From positions 930,001 through 994,000 of the forward strand of contig JAXLRM010000004.1 in assembly GCA_046331095.1 (NCBI GenBank): 64,000 nt of DNA. Direction: 5' to 3'. The position numbers were made by a program, and so were the translations under genes. Below are positions 25,536-34,612 of this stretch, in pieces. Positions within the stretch are counted from its first letter, which is position 1. Every line of letters begins with the position of its first letter. The stretch comes from JAIBAC01 sp046331095 (lineage in GTDB: Bacteria > Actinomycetota > Acidimicrobiia > UBA2766). The notes beneath the pieces are model-generated. The model saw only the letters and a list, made by a program, of their open reading frames with translations, did no database searches and was not told where the DNA came from.

Positions 25536-26762
25536 ATGGACTTCAACGAGTCCCCTGACCACGCCGAGTTCCGCGCCATCGCGCGTTCGTGGCTCGAGTC
25601 GGTGAGCGAACCCGCCCGCGAGACCGAGGTGCCGTCGTCGGCGATCGTCGCGGAGTGGTCGCCGGCGGAGGAGGCCGCCAAGATGGCGGCGGCACGCGAG
25701 TGGCAGCGCCTCAAGTTCGACGCCGGGTGGGCCGGGATCACGTGGCCGGTCGCGTACGGTGGCCGTGGTGGCACGACCGTCGAGTCGGTGATCTTCGCCC
25801 AGGAGGAGGCCGCCCGCGACGTGCCACGCGGGGCCCTCACCGTCGGCCTCGGCTGGCTCGGCCCGATGCTGCTCACCCTCGGCACCGACGCTCAGAAGCA
25901 GCGCTACATCAGGCCGATGCTGCGCGGTGACGAGGTGTGGTGCCAGCTCTTCAGCGAGCCCGGCGCGGGCAGCGATCTCGCGGGACTCGCCACGATCGCC
26001 GAGCGTGACGGCGATCTGTGGCGCCTCACCGGCCAGAAGGTGTGGACCACGTTCGGCCACATGAGCGACCACGCGATCGTGCTCGCCCGCACCGATCCCG
26101 ACGTGCCCAAGCACCGCGGTATCTCGGCGTTCGTGCTCGACATGGACCAAGCCGGTGTGGACGTGAGGCCGTTGCGCCAGATGACCGGCGCGCAGAACTT
26201 CAACGAGGTCTTCCTCGACGGCGCCGTCGTGGCAGCGGACCAGATCGTCGGCGGACCCGGCGACGGATGGCGCTGCGCGATGGTGACGTTCATGCACGAG
26301 CGCAGCGGCGGTTCCGGCGCCGAGGTGGGGATCTCCAAGCTCGTCGACCTCGTCGCCGCCGGCGGCCACGCCGGGGACGCGAACGTGCGGCAGGAGTTGA
26401 TGCGCTGCTACATCGGTGCCCGCACGCTGGCGATGAGCGCCCAGCGGATCCTCTCCGCGGTGCTCGCGGGCGGCGCGCCCGGGCCGGAGGGATCCACGAT
26501 GAAGCTCGCGTACACGAACCTCACGACGCGCATGGCCGACCTCGCGCTCGCCGTCGAGGGCGCGGCCGGGATGCTCGCAGGCGACGATGCGCCGCTCGGT
26601 GGGGGTTGGCAGTCGTTCTTCCTCGGCATGCCGGGGATCCGCATCGGCGGCGGCACCGACGACGTCCAGCGCAACATCATCGGCGAGCGTGTCCTCGCCC
26701 TGCCCGGCGACGTGCGTGTCGACAAGGACGTGGCCTGGCGCGACGTCCCGCGCAACTCGTAG
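25536..26762 (+). CDS. Acyl-CoA dehydrogenase
   Basis: 408 residues, normal length. The N-terminal helical domain (MDFNESPDHAEFRAIARSW) leads to the FAD-binding beta domain with LFSEPGAGSDLAGL and WRLTGQKVWTTFGH. The C-terminal domain closes with GIRIGGGTDDVQRNIIGERVLALP, the usual FAD-adenine and dimer motif, in which Asp replaces the common SE of GTSE. It uses FAD to desaturate an acyl-CoA at alpha-beta and passes electrons to ETF; chain specificity is not evident. The gene is alone, with no enoyl-CoA hydratase or thiolase nearby. Confidence 0.9.
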   Translation: MDFNESPDHAEFRAIARSWLESVSEPARETEVPSSAIVAEWSPAEEAAKMAAAREWQRLKFDAGWAGITWPVAYGGRGGTTVESVIFAQEEAARDVPRGALTVGLGWLGPMLLTLGTDAQKQRYIRPMLRGDEVWCQLFSEPGAGSDLAGLATIAERDGDLWRLTGQKVWTTFGHMSDHAIVLARTDPDVPKHRGISAFVLDMDQAGVDVRPLRQMTGAQNFNEVFLDGAVVAADQIVGGPGDGWRCAMVTFMHERSGGSGAEVGISKLVDLVAAGGHAGDANVRQELMRCYIGARTLAMSAQRILSAVLAGGAPGPEGSTMKLAYTNLTTRMADLALAVEGAAGMLAGDDAPLGGGWQSFFLGMPGIRIGGGTDDVQRNIIGERVLALPGDVRVDKDVAWRDVPRNS

Positions 26763-26768
26763 TCCCGA

Positions 26769-28082
26769 TCAGGCGGCACCGACGGTGGTCCAGCGCGGAC
26801 CGTGGTAGCGGAGCCCGTTGGCGACGCCGCGGCCTGCCTCGAGTACGGCGATCGCGGCCCACAGCCCGGCGAGACCGGCACCGAGAGGGAGGACCGCGAT
26901 CACCGCGGGGATGAACACGACGACGTTGACGACGATGCCCGCCCACGCGAGGAACCGGTGGTCACCGGCACCGATGAGGACGCCGTCGAGGACGAACACG
27001 TACGCGTTGAGGGGCTGCATGGCAGCGACGGCGAGGAGCGACATCGCGGCCGCGGCGACGACCTCGGGGTCCGAGCTGAACAGGCGCGCGAGCGGATAGC
27101 GGGCGAGCGCGACGACGACGGCGAGCACGACGCCGGAGACCATCGAGAGCTGGACCATCCGGCGTGATGCCGCGCGGGCGGCCTCGGGGTCGCCGGCACC
27201 GAGATGGCGTCCCACGAGCGCTTGCGCCGCGATCGCGAACGCGTCGAGGAGTAGGGCGAGCAGGTTGAGCACTCCGAAGCCGACCTGGTACGCGGCGAGC
27301 TCGACAGTGCCGATGCGCGCCGCGACCGCGGTTGCTGCCAGAAGCGCTGCGCGCAGCGACGCCGTGCGCACGAGGAGGGCTCCGCTGGTCGACGCCACCG
27401 AGCGCACGGCCGGGGCCGTGGGGCGCTTCGGCGTCCCGGCGAGACGGGGGCCGACGAGGGCGAGGAACGCGATCGCGGCGCCGTACTGGCACAGCACCGT
27501 CGCCAGCGCCGACCCTGCCACGCCGAGGTGGAGGACGAAGACGAGGACGATCTCGACGGCGAGGTTGGTCGCGTTCGCACTCAGCGTCACCACGAACGGC
27601 GTGCGGGTGTCCTGGTGGCCGCGCAGGAAGCCGGAGCAGACGAGTGAGACGAGGATCGCCGGGCCGCCCAGGGCGCTGATGCGCAGGAACGTGATGCCTG
27701 CGGCCGCGACGTCGGCGTCGTCGGCGAGGATGCGCACGAGCGGGCCCGCGAAGGCCACTCCGGAGACGGCGAGGACGGCGCCGACGCCGACGGCGAGCCA
27801 GAGCGCGGCGACGGTGTGCGCGGACGCGGCGCGCTCGTCGCCGCGTCCGACCGCGCGCGCCACGGCGGCGGTCGTTCCGTAGGCGAGGACGATGAAGAAG
27901 GCGAAGCCGGTGGCGAGCAACGTGGACGCGACCGCGACGCCGGCGAGCGCGGTGGTGCCGAGGTGGCCCACGATCGCGGTGTCGGCGAGGAGGTACAGGG
28001 GCTCGGACGCGAGGTCGCCGAGGGCCGGCACCGCGAGCCGAAGGATGTCGCGGTCGTGGGGGTTGCGGCGGGGGATCGGCAT
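26769..28082 (-). CDS. MATE/DinF family multidrug or metabolite exporter
   Basis: 437 residues and twelve predicted helices in two repeated halves, as expected for the MatE fold. The opening DILRLAVPALGDLASEPLYLLADTAIVGHLG segment (broken by charged residues) is the classic DinF-type N-terminus, and AAYQVGFGVLNLLALLLDAFAIAAQALVGRHLGAG is its partner in the second half. It is a cation- or proton-driven exporter of unknown substrate. The ATG at 28082 is only 24 bp from the divergent start of the EKAE-repeat gene and has TACGTT 6 nt upstream. Longer starts would run through that gene. Confidence 0.9.
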   Translation of the reverse strand: MPIPRRNPHDRDILRLAVPALGDLASEPLYLLADTAIVGHLGTTALAGVAVASTLLATGFAFFIVLAYGTTAAVARAVGRGDERAASAHTVAALWLAVGVGAVLAVSGVAFAGPLVRILADDADVAAAGITFLRISALGGPAILVSLVCSGFLRGHQDTRTPFVVTLSANATNLAVEIVLVFVLHLGVAGSALATVLCQYGAAIAFLALVGPRLAGTPKRPTAPAVRSVASTSGALLVRTASLRAALLAATAVAARIGTVELAAYQVGFGVLNLLALLLDAFAIAAQALVGRHLGAGDPEAARAASRRMVQLSMVSGVVLAVVVALARYPLARLFSSDPEVVAAAAMSLLAVAAMQPLNAYVFVLDGVLIGAGDHRFLAWAGIVVNVVVFIPAVIAVLPLGAGLAGLWAAIAVLEAGRGVANGLRYHGPRWTTVGAA

Positions 28083-28088
28083 CGGCGC

Positions 28089-28098
28089 AACGTAGTAT
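28089..28098. promoter_or_regulatory. Overlapping back-to-back -10 elements in a 24-bp divergent gap
   Basis: On plus, TAGTAT (28093-28098) is followed by 8 nt and the ATG at 28107. On minus, TACGTT (28094-28089) is followed by 6 nt and the ATG at 28082. The two hexamers share bases, so polymerase could hardly occupy both at once. Confidence 0.5.
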
Positions 28099-28106
28099 CG
28101 ACGGCC

Positions 28107-28760
28107 ATGGCAAGCGATGGCGACGCCGACCGCGACAGCGATGCTGACAGCGACGGTCAGAGCGACGGCGACGGTAAGAGCGACGACGACGGGAACCCCC
28201 GTATCGGGTGGCGGCACGAGTGGGGCACGCTCGCGCTCCTGTGGGCGATGATCGTCTGGCTGAGCGTGACGATCCTCGGCACCCGTGGCGCGGCGACCTC
28301 GTACGTGACCCTCGCCGACGCCGTCGTCGTCGCGTTCGCCCTCGTCGGGGGGGCGCTGGGGACCCTCACGATCGTGCGTGCCGCACGGATCCCGATGCTG
28401 TCGGCACCGTTACCCACCGCCGCAGCCGCTCTCGACCTCGACGCCGAGCCCGAGGCGCCCGCGGCGGCCGGGGAGGCCGAGAAGGCCGAAGAGGCCGAGA
28501 AGGCCGAAGAGGCCGAGAAGGCCGAAGAGGCCGAGGAGCCGGAGGCGGCCTCCGACGAGCCGGCGGTGGCCGAGAAGGCCGAGACGGCCGAGAAGGCCGA
28601 GAAGGCCGAGACGGCAGAAGAGGCCGAGAAGGCCGAGAAGCCGGGGAAGGCCGAGAAGGCCGAGAAGGCCGAGAAGTCGGGGAAGGCCGAGAAGTCGGGG
28701 AAGGCCGAGAAGTCGGGGAAGGCCGAGACGGCCGAGACGGAGCCGACGGGCGAGGGCTGA
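28107..28760 (+). CDS. Membrane protein with a long EKAE low-complexity tail
   Basis: 217 residues. An Asp/Ser/Gly-rich acidic N-terminus (1-30) is followed by two hydrophobic helices (about 42-60 and 68-90). From about residue 120 on, the tail is almost entirely EKAE, ETAE and KSGKAE units, encoded by a matching short DNA repeat (about 28480-28735). Such a tail would form a charged helix or extended rod facing one side of the membrane. I do not recognise a family. Codons outside the tail look normal for the genome. The antisense strand is also open across the repeat, but that is a by-product. Confidence 0.65.
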   Translation: MASDGDADRDSDADSDGQSDGDGKSDDDGNPRIGWRHEWGTLALLWAMIVWLSVTILGTRGAATSYVTLADAVVVAFALVGGALGTLTIVRAARIPMLSAPLPTAAAALDLDAEPEAPAAAGEAEKAEEAEKAEEAEKAEEAEEPEAASDEPAVAEKAETAEKAEKAETAEEAEKAEKPGKAEKAEKAEKSGKAEKSGKAEKSGKAETAETEPTGEG

Positions 28761-28935
28761 CCCCCGCTTGGAGAAGAGATCGGCCATCTGCGCCACTTTG
28801 GAGAACCAGAGGGGCGCTTTCGGGCGCTCCTGTTCTCCAACCCCTCGAGTTTGGCCGCCCTGTTCTCCAACCCCTCGAGTTTGGCCGCCCTGTTCTCCAA
28901 ACCCAACCGCTAGCCCGAGGCCGGAGGTCCGAGGC
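28761..28935. repeat. Gap 28.8-28.9 kb: inverted and direct repeats with CTGTTCTCCAA arms
   Basis: TTTGGAGAAC at 28797 faces three copies of CTGTTCTCCAA further on (near 28830, 28860 and 28890). The last two are part of a direct repeat whose unit reads CTGTTCTCCAACCCC then TCGAGTTTGGCCGCC. The arms resemble those of the 17.2-kb palindrome (shared TTTGGCCGC and CTCCAAC words). The region lies between convergent stops and can fold into alternative hairpins. No gene is seen. Confidence 0.8.
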
Positions 28936-29328
28936 CTAGCGGAAGTAGATGCGCCGGTACTCGCGTGACATGGGGTGGACGAGCGCGACGACCCAGGCGA
29001 CGTCGAAGATCAGGCCGAGGATCGCCTGGAACTGGCCGGCGAACAGGACGATCAGCGACGAGAGGGTAACCGTCGATGCGAGCACAAGGCCGACGGTCCA
29101 GCCCCACTTGCGCTCGCTCGAGATCCCGAGACCGGCGGCGACGCAGCCGACCAGCCCGGCGATCCCGAACAGCGTTGCCAGGAATGCCGGCAAACCCACC
29201 CAACTCGCGAAGAACCGAAAGACGCCGCCGAGGTCGAACAGGGCGAAGAAGCCGGTGACGTAGCTCAGGATCACGCCGATCTGCAGCGTCTGGGGCAGGC
29301 TCGGGTTCCACCAGCGCATGTCGTTCAC
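28936..29328 (-). CDS. Small four-helix membrane protein of unknown function
   Basis: 130 residues with four hydrophobic segments and short loops (for example IGVILSYVTGFFALFDLGGVF, interrupted only by Asp, and WVGLPAFLATLFGIAGLVG). A basic C-terminus ends in REYRRIYFR. No family motif is evident. The GTG start shares GTGA with the rlmN stop, so it is coupled to rlmN and probably part of the histidine-phosphatase/rlmN unit; AGGAG lies about 10 nt before the start. It is followed by the hairpin gap at 28.8 kb. Confidence 0.6.
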   Translation of the reverse strand: MNDMRWWNPSLPQTLQIGVILSYVTGFFALFDLGGVFRFFASWVGLPAFLATLFGIAGLVGCVAAGLGISSERKWGWTVGLVLASTVTLSSLIVLFAGQFQAILGLIFDVAWVVALVHPMSREYRRIYFR

Positions 29329-30431
29329 GCGGCGCCACTCTCCTGGTTCGGGCGGCGCAACGTTAGCGGGGCGCGTCCGGCGAGGAGTTGACCGCATGCC
29401 GCCTCGATCGAGGTGCCGCGGTTGCGGCGCAATGTCGCGTTGACCCCCTCCGCTGCGAGCACCTCGACGAACGTGCGGCACGCTGACGGCGAGGAAGGCC
29501 GGAAAGCCGGGTCCGCCGTCGGGTTCATCGGGATCGCGTTCACGTGGACCGGCCGCAGGGGCCGCAGCAGCGCTGCCAGCGCCCGCGCCTGCGGCGCGGA
29601 GTCGTTGACGCCCTCCATGAGGGTGTACTCGAAGGTGACGCGCCGGCCCCCGGCCGTCCGGTAGTCGGCGACGGCGGCGAGTACGTCGCCGATGGGCCAG
29701 CGACGGTTGGGCGGCACGAGGCGGTCTCGCAGCTCGTCGTCGGGTGCGTGCAGGCTCACCGCGAGCGTGACCGGCGGCAGGTCAGTCGCCATCTGCCGGA
29801 TCCGGTCGGGGATACCGATCGTGGACACCGTGACGTGGCGGGCCGACAGACCGACGGCGCCGCAGAGCCGCTGTATCGCGGCGGCCACGTTCGCGTAGTT
29901 GGCGAGTGGTTCGCCCATCCCCATGAAGACCACGTTGGATACCCGCTCGGGCGAGATCCCGTCGTCGAGGCCGGCGAGCTCACGGCGGGTCACGAGGACC
30001 TGCGCGAGGATCTCGCCCGTGCTGAGCTGGCGCTCGAAGCCGCCCTGTCCGGTCGCGCAGAACGGGCACCCCTGGGCGCACCCGGCCTGGGACGACACGC
30101 ACACCGTCGTGCGGTCCGGGTAGCGCAGCAGCACGGTCTCGAAGCTCGATCCGCCCGACTCGAACAGCCACTTGAGCGTCGCGCCGTCGTCTGCGCTGCG
30201 CCGGGCGACCTCGGTGAGTGGGGACACCCCGACCTCGGCCAGCCGTGCCCGCAGGCCGAGTGGCAGGTCGGTCATCGCGTCGACGGACGCGACGGCGCGG
30301 CCGTACAACCAGCGTCGCACCTGCTCGACGCGATACGAGGGCCCGCCGACGATCTCGGCGAGCGCGTCGTCGTCGAGGTCGAGGAGGCCGCCCGGGGGAG
30401 TGCGTGCGGGGGTGTCAGGATGCGGCGACAT
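29325..30431 (-). CDS. rlmN: Dual-specificity 23S rRNA/tRNA adenosine C2 methyltransferase
   Basis: 368 residues. A radical SAM enzyme that methylates A2503 of 23S rRNA and A37 of some tRNAs. The CxxxCxxC cluster motif reads CAQGCPFC and is followed by the GMGEPLANY segment and [16 protein letters not shown] conserved Cys in [12 protein letters not shown] is well placed to be the methyl-carrying cysteine. The ATG at 30431 overlaps the end of the phosphatase gene by 17 nt. Length and motifs are normal. Confidence 0.95.
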   Translation of the reverse strand: MSPHPDTPARTPPGGLLDLDDDALAEIVGGPSYRVEQVRRWLYGRAVASVDAMTDLPLGLRARLAEVGVSPLTEVARRSADDGATLKWLFESGGSSFETVLLRYPDRTTVCVSSQAGCAQGCPFCATGQGGFERQLSTGEILAQVLVTRRELAGLDDGISPERVSNVVFMGMGEPLANYANVAAAIQRLCGAVGLSARHVTVSTIGIPDRIRQMATDLPPVTLAVSLHAPDDELRDRLVPPNRRWPIGDVLAAVADYRTAGGRRVTFEYTLMEGVNDSAPQARALAALLRPLRPVHVNAIPMNPTADPAFRPSSPSACRTFVEVLAAEGVNATLRRNRGTSIEAACGQLLAGRAPLTLRRPNQESGAA

Positions 30432-30948
30432 ACTCGGAGTTGCCGCGGCGGCCTTCGTCGAGGTCGACGATCCAGAAACCGCCCTTGTCGTTGCACCCGA
30501 CAGCAGCGGCGAGGTCGACGCCTTCGACGAGTCGCGACACGCCCGGGGGCAGGACCTCGCCGTGCGTGCAGACCACGACGCCGCCCTTGCCCGCCCCTGC
30601 TTCCAGGGCGTCGGTGACGACTGCACAGAGCCGCTCGGCGAGCCAGGCCTCGGCGGCCTCCGGGAGCGGTCTGTCGGCGTCGTTGACCTCCGCGATCTCG
30701 AGGAGGCGGTCGTCGGTGCCGACCGGGACGCCATACCGGCTCGCCAGGGGCGCGACCGTCGCCACGCATCGCAGGCTCGGGCTGGACACGACCAGAGGCG
30801 GCGGTTCGCCGTCGAGGCGGTCCGCGATCCGGTCGGCGACGGCCTCGGCCTGCTGCCGGCCCTTGGAGTCCAGAGGCCTGCTGCCATCGGGGCCTTCCCA
30901 GCGGCCACGGGGGACGGCATGCGCGTGGCGGACCAGGAACAGCAGCAT
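30415..30948 (-). CDS. SixA-like histidine phosphatase
   Basis: 177 residues. The N-terminal [16 protein letters not shown] carries the RHG-type motif with the phospho-accepting His. [15 protein letters not shown] supplies the second Arg, and [10 protein letters not shown] the second His of the phosphoglycerate-mutase-like superfamily. The short length and absence of a glycolytic insertion favour the SixA/phosphohistidine phosphatase group. The target is unknown. It starts a probable three-gene unit with rlmN and a small membrane protein; TACAGT lies 7 nt upstream of the ATG. Confidence 0.8.
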   Translation of the reverse strand: MLLFLVRHAHAVPRGRWEGPDGSRPLDSKGRQQAEAVADRIADRLDGEPPPLVVSSPSLRCVATVAPLASRYGVPVGTDDRLLEIAEVNDADRPLPEAAEAWLAERLCAVVTDALEAGAGKGGVVVCTHGEVLPPGVSRLVEGVDLAAAVGCNDKGGFWIVDLDEGRRGNSEYVAAS

Positions 30949-30955
30949 CCCGGCC

Positions 30956-30961
30956 ACTGTA
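30956..30961 (-). promoter_or_regulatory. -10 element of a leaderless promoter (TACAGT)
   Basis: TACAGT on the minus strand is followed by 7 nt and the ATG of the histidine phosphatase gene, heading the phosphatase-rlmN-membrane protein unit. Confidence 0.45.
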
Positions 30962-31066
30962 GTCGTCCCTACCGGCGGCTCCCTCGCTACCGCCTCCGTT
31001 GCCGCGCCGGCGGAGTCACCCCTAGGGTCGGCATGCGCCAGTCCCATCTGCCACGGAGTTGTTCCA

Positions 31067-32071
31067 ATGACCCAGGCGACCCAGGCCTCGACCAACGCGC
31101 CGGACCGCAACCTCGCGCTCGAGCTCGTCAGGGTCACCGAAGCTGCCGCACTGGCAGCGGCGCACTGGATGGGCAAGGGCGACAAGAACGGCGCCGACGG
31201 TGCAGCCGTCGACGCGATGCGGTTCGTTCTCAACACCGTCGACATGGACGGCATCGTCGTCATCGGCGAGGGCGAGAAGGACGAGGCGCCGATGCTGTTC
31301 AACGGGGAGCGCATCGGCAACGGGATGCCGCCCGCGACCGACATCGCGGTCGATCCGATCGACGGCACGACGCTGTTGTCCAAGGGGCGGCAGAACGCGA
31401 TCGCGGTCGTGGCTCTGTCCGAGCGCGGGACGATGTTCAACCCGGGTCCGTGCGTCTACATGGAGAAGATCGCGGTCGGTCCCGAGGCGGCCGACGTCAT
31501 CGACATCGAGGCACCGGTCGCCGAGAACCTCGCACGCGTCGCAAAGGCCAAGGGCATCATGGTCGAGGACGTCGTGGCCGTGATCCTCGACCGTGACCGC
31601 CACCGCGACCTCGAGAAGGAGGTCCGCGAGGCGGGCGCCCGGATCAAGTCGATCACCGACGGCGACATCGCCGGCGCGATCATGACGTGCCTCGACGACT
31701 CGCCTGCAGACATCTTGCTCGGCATCGGCGGCACTCCCGAGGGCGTCACCGCAGCGTGCGCGCTCAAGTGCTACGGCGGCCAGATCCTCGGTCGGCTCTG
31801 GCCCCGCAACGATGCCGAGCGCCAAGCCGCCCTCGACGAGGGCTACGACCTCGACGAGGTGCTGACCATCGAACGGCTCGTCCACGGCGACAACGTGTTC
31901 TTCGCGGCGACGGGAGTCACCGACGGCGAGATGCTCGACGGCGTGCGCTTCCGCGGCAACGGTGCCTACACGAACTCGCTCGTGATGCGGTCGCGCTCGG
32001 GGACGATCCGTGAGATCAAGTCCTTCCACGACCGCGGCAAGCTCCGCGAGATCTCCGCCATCGCGTACTGA
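31067..32071 (+). CDS. glpX: Class II fructose-1,6-bisphosphatase
   Basis: 334 residues, normal length. It hydrolyses fructose-1,6-bisphosphate in gluconeogenesis and is the usual FBPase of actinobacteria. Metal and substrate motifs are intact: [31 protein letters not shown] and the GGTPEGV segment near 195. The ATG has GGAG 9 nt upstream, and TAGGGT (31023-31028) could be its -10 element, giving a leader of about 30 nt. A convergent hairpin region follows the stop. Confidence 0.95.
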   Translation: MTQATQASTNAPDRNLALELVRVTEAAALAAAHWMGKGDKNGADGAAVDAMRFVLNTVDMDGIVVIGEGEKDEAPMLFNGERIGNGMPPATDIAVDPIDGTTLLSKGRQNAIAVVALSERGTMFNPGPCVYMEKIAVGPEAADVIDIEAPVAENLARVAKAKGIMVEDVVAVILDRDRHRDLEKEVREAGARIKSITDGDIAGAIMTCLDDSPADILLGIGGTPEGVTAACALKCYGGQILGRLWPRNDAERQAALDEGYDLDEVLTIERLVHGDNVFFAATGVTDGEMLDGVRFRGNGAYTNSLVMRSRSGTIREIKSFHDRGKLREISAIAY

Positions 32072-32080
32072 CCAGCCACG

Positions 32081-32190
32081 GGACCCGTTCTGGGCGCGCT
32101 CCCCGGACCAAGACCCGTTCTGGGCGCGCTCCCCCCATCCGGCTGGGGTAGGCGCGCCCAAGTCGAGGATTCGTCGGGTGGGCGCGCCCA
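32081..32190. repeat. Convergent hairpin region with GGGCGCGCCCA-type arms
   Basis: Two direct copies of GACCCGTTCTGGGCGCGCT (about 32082-32100 and 32112-32130) face two copies of GGCGCGCCCA (32151-32160 and 32181-32190). TGGGCGCGC and GCGCGCCCA form 9-bp stems in several pairings. It lies between the glpX stop and the gtrA-family stop and would end both transcripts. Nothing else is seen in the ~150-bp gap. Confidence 0.8.
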
Positions 32191-32220
32191 GGTCGGGGTT
32201 GGGCCGGGCGGGCGCGGGAG

Positions 32221-32853
32221 TCAGGCGAGGAAACGCTCGCCGGTCTCCTCCTCGATCTCGTCGACGAGGTGGGCGAGCTCGGTGGCGACGTCGACGGCGG
32301 GGCGGTCGAGGTGGGCCTTGAAGATGAAGCGGCGTGCGATCACGAAGCGCAGCGCCCACGAGAGCAGGAACGACGCGATCACGACGGTGATCTCCGCCCA
32401 CTGCGGGAGGCGGCCGCTCGCGGGTTCGAAGGCCCACTCCACTGCCCAGACCATGGCCTCTGCGAGGGCCACCGCGGCCACGTTCATCACGAAGAACATC
32501 ACGACCTCGACGCGGCGGTCGTGGCCGGAGTGGCCGGCGAAGACGAAGCGCGCCGAGATCCAGTAGGCGAGCAGGATCGCGGGCACATTGGCGATCGCGA
32601 TCGCCCCGTACGTGGAGACGTGCCACGCCGACTCGGGGTCGCGGAACACCGGAAGGGTGATCAGCACCAGGTAGATGGGCCAGTACACCACCGTGGCGCC
32701 GACGCCGGCGATCCCGAACTTGACGATCTCGTGCAGGGTCGATTGCTTCGATCGCACGAGCCCTCGCACCCGTGCCGGCATCGGGACACGGTCGATGAAG
32801 AACGTGAGGACCGCCCCGAGAAACCGTTCCAAGAGGTCGAGGAGGTTCTGCAT
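32221..32853 (-). CDS. GtrA family membrane protein
   Basis: 210 residues. After an amphipathic leader (1-40) come four hydrophobic helices in the GtrA pattern, starting with EIVKFGIAGVGATVVYWPIY and including the conserved NVPAILLAYWISARFVFAG and WALRFVIARRFIFKA ends. GtrA-like proteins are thought to move polyprenol-linked sugars across the membrane for cell-wall or O-antigen decoration. The C-terminal Glu-rich tail of about 25 residues is an addition. No glycosyltransferase neighbours it. Confidence 0.85.
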   Translation of the reverse strand: MQNLLDLLERFLGAVLTFFIDRVPMPARVRGLVRSKQSTLHEIVKFGIAGVGATVVYWPIYLVLITLPVFRDPESAWHVSTYGAIAIANVPAILLAYWISARFVFAGHSGHDRRVEVVMFFVMNVAAVALAEAMVWAVEWAFEPASGRLPQWAEITVVIASFLLSWALRFVIARRFIFKAHLDRPAVDVATELAHLVDEIEEETGERFLA

Positions 32854-32924
32854 GGAGAATGAGTCTCGCAGGGGAGGGGGTGACGGGAACGGTTCCGCAG
32901 ACAGGTTCGGCGCCGGCGCCACTC

Positions 32925-32930
32925 TAACCT
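32925..32930 (+). promoter_or_regulatory. -10 element of a leaderless promoter (TAACCT)
   Basis: TAACCT is followed by 7 nt and the ATG of the endonuclease III gene; no ribosome site is visible. Confidence 0.5.
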
Positions 32931-32937
32931 GCCCGGC

Positions 32938-33582
32938 ATGGGCCGACCCAGAACCCCCCGCGGTAGGGCACGCCTCACCGCCGAGCGGCTCGCCGAGGAG
33001 TACCCCGAAGCCGAGTGTGCCCTCGACTTCGGGACCCCGTGGCAGCTCCTCGTCGCGACGATCCTGTCTGCGCAGTGCACCGACGAGCGCGTCAACACGG
33101 TCACCCCGGTCCTCTTCGGCCGCTTCCCCGACGCCGGGTCGGTCGTGCCGGCACCCGTGGAGGAGATCGAGGCGATCATCAAGAGCACGGGCTTCTTCCG
33201 CAACAAGGCGAAGTCGATCAAGGGCGCCGCGCTCGCGGTGGAGGAAAGCTTCGGCGGCGAGGTGCCCGACCGCATGGACGACCTCGTCACGATCCCCGGG
33301 GTCGGGCGCAAGACCGCAAACGTTCTGCTGCACGTGGCGTTCGCCAAGCCCGGTATCGCCGTCGACACCCATGTCCAGCGACTCGTGCACCGCATCGGCC
33401 TGACCGGGGAGACCGACCCGGTCAAGATCGAGTTCGCCGTCTACGACCTGATCCCCAAGCGCGACAGCGGCGTGTTCGGAATGCGGTTGATCCTGCACGG
33501 CCGCCGGATCTGCACGGCGCGCAAGCCCGACTGCGCCTCATGCGTTCTGGCCGACTTCTGCCCCTCGGCGTTCACCTTCTGA
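32938..33582 (+). CDS. nth: Endonuclease III
   Basis: 214 residues. A bifunctional DNA glycosylase/AP lyase for oxidised pyrimidines. The helix-hairpin-helix IPGVGRKTANV is followed by the catalytic Asp in AVDTHVQRL. The catalytic Lys lies in the SAQCTDERVN to KAKSIKG region expected for Nth. The C-terminus carries the 4Fe-4S loop with the exact C-x6-C-x2-C-x5-C spacing (CTARKPDCASCVLADFC). Its last 45 nt overlap the convergent hydrolase gene. Confidence 0.95.
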   Translation: MGRPRTPRGRARLTAERLAEEYPEAECALDFGTPWQLLVATILSAQCTDERVNTVTPVLFGRFPDAGSVVPAPVEEIEAIIKSTGFFRNKAKSIKGAALAVEESFGGEVPDRMDDLVTIPGVGRKTANVLLHVAFAKPGIAVDTHVQRLVHRIGLTGETDPVKIEFAVYDLIPKRDSGVFGMRLILHGRRICTARKPDCASCVLADFCPSAFTF

Positions 33583-34515
33583 TCCGCCGCCTTCGGAGCC
33601 GCCGACGGGATCGGCGCCGGGGCCGTCCCAGACCGAACGGACCCAATCGGTGACACGCTCGTAGAAGAAGACCGGGTCGTCGACGGGCAGCGTGTGGCGG
33701 GCGCCGGGGACGATCTCGAGGGTCACGTCGGGCAGGAGCATCGCCATCTCGCGTGACGTGTGCACCGGTGTCAGGCGGTCTCCCTCGCCGGCGAGGACCA
33801 GGACCGGGCATGCGACGTCGGGCAGCAGGTCGCGGGCGGTGTGGAGCTGCAGGGCGCGGAACATGCGGATCAGCAGGACCGGGTCGAGGCGCTGCATGTG
33901 CGCGAAGTACTCGGCCATGATCTCGGGCGGGGCGTGTTCGCCGATCATGCGCGTGGCACGGCCGATGCTCTCGGCGACGCGGGCCTGGCCCGACCCGGCC
34001 CGCCACACACCGCGTGTCAGCCACGGGACGGGTTCGGCCGCGAGCTCGAGGGCGGCGAGCGCGACGCGGCCCATGCCGGCGGGGTAGACGGTCGAGAGCG
34101 CGTGCTCAAAAGGTCCCGCGGCGAGGATCATGGACCGCACCCGGGACGGCGCGAGCCGGTATGCCTCCAGGGCGGTGGCGACGCCCATCGAATGGCCGAC
34201 GACGACGACGTCACCGGCGCCTGCAGCATCGGCGGCGGCCCAGAGGTCGCGCGCCGAGGAGACCACGGTGATCTCGTTCGGGTTGGCCGGCTCGCCCGAG
34301 CGTCCGTGGCCGCGGTAGTCGTAGTAGACGACGCGGATGCCGCCGGCGGTGAGGTGGGGGACCAGGTACGTCCAGTAGCAGTCGGCGCACGCGATGCCGT
34401 TGGCGAGGACGACGGTCGGTGCCGCCGCGTCGCTTCCGTCGAAGCCGAAGCGGGCGTAGGCGATCCGCGTGCGGTCGAAGCTGCGCACGGAGTCGAAGGT
34501 CGCGTTCAGCGCCAC
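33538..34515 (-). CDS. Alpha/beta-hydrolase fold enzyme
   Basis: 325 residues. The oxyanion region ANGIACADCYWTYLVPHL is followed by YYDYRGHGRSGEP, the nucleophile elbow GHSMGV (Ser near 113), the Asp of VLAGEGDRLTPV and the His of VPGARHTLPVDDP. This is the full catalytic set. The C-terminus carries a Gly/Glu-rich tail of about 25 residues that overlaps nth. The GTG at 34515 has GGGGGAG 6 nt upstream and is preferred over longer frames. The substrate is unknown. It is divergent from hisD over 97 bp. Confidence 0.85.
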   Translation of the reverse strand: MALNATFDSVRSFDRTRIAYARFGFDGSDAAAPTVVLANGIACADCYWTYLVPHLTAGGIRVVYYDYRGHGRSGEPANPNEITVVSSARDLWAAADAAGAGDVVVVGHSMGVATALEAYRLAPSRVRSMILAAGPFEHALSTVYPAGMGRVALAALELAAEPVPWLTRGVWRAGSGQARVAESIGRATRMIGEHAPPEIMAEYFAHMQRLDPVLLIRMFRALQLHTARDLLPDVACPVLVLAGEGDRLTPVHTSREMAMLLPDVTLEIVPGARHTLPVDDPVFFYERVTDWVRSVWDGPGADPVGGSEGGGSEGERRGAEVGQNA

Positions 34516-34599
34516 GGAGTCTCCCCCTGGGACCGTCCACCCGCGGCTGCACGTCGGCGCTGTCCTGCCAAAGCAACCATCCGGGATGCCGCCGTAGGC

Positions 34600-34605
34600 T
34601 ACCGT
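34600..34605 (+). promoter_or_regulatory. -10 element of a leaderless promoter (TACCGT)
   Basis: TACCGT lies 7 nt before the hisD ATG; an overlapping TAGGCT (34595-34600) is a second option. No leader attenuator or T-box fits in the remaining gap. Confidence 0.45.
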
Positions 34606-34612
34606 CGCCGCC

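Noticed and set aside
28157..28906. Minus-strand frame with NRAAKLEGLE repeats
   Set aside because: Produced by the EKAE repeat and the 28.8-kb hairpin region read in reverse; no start signal or family supports it.
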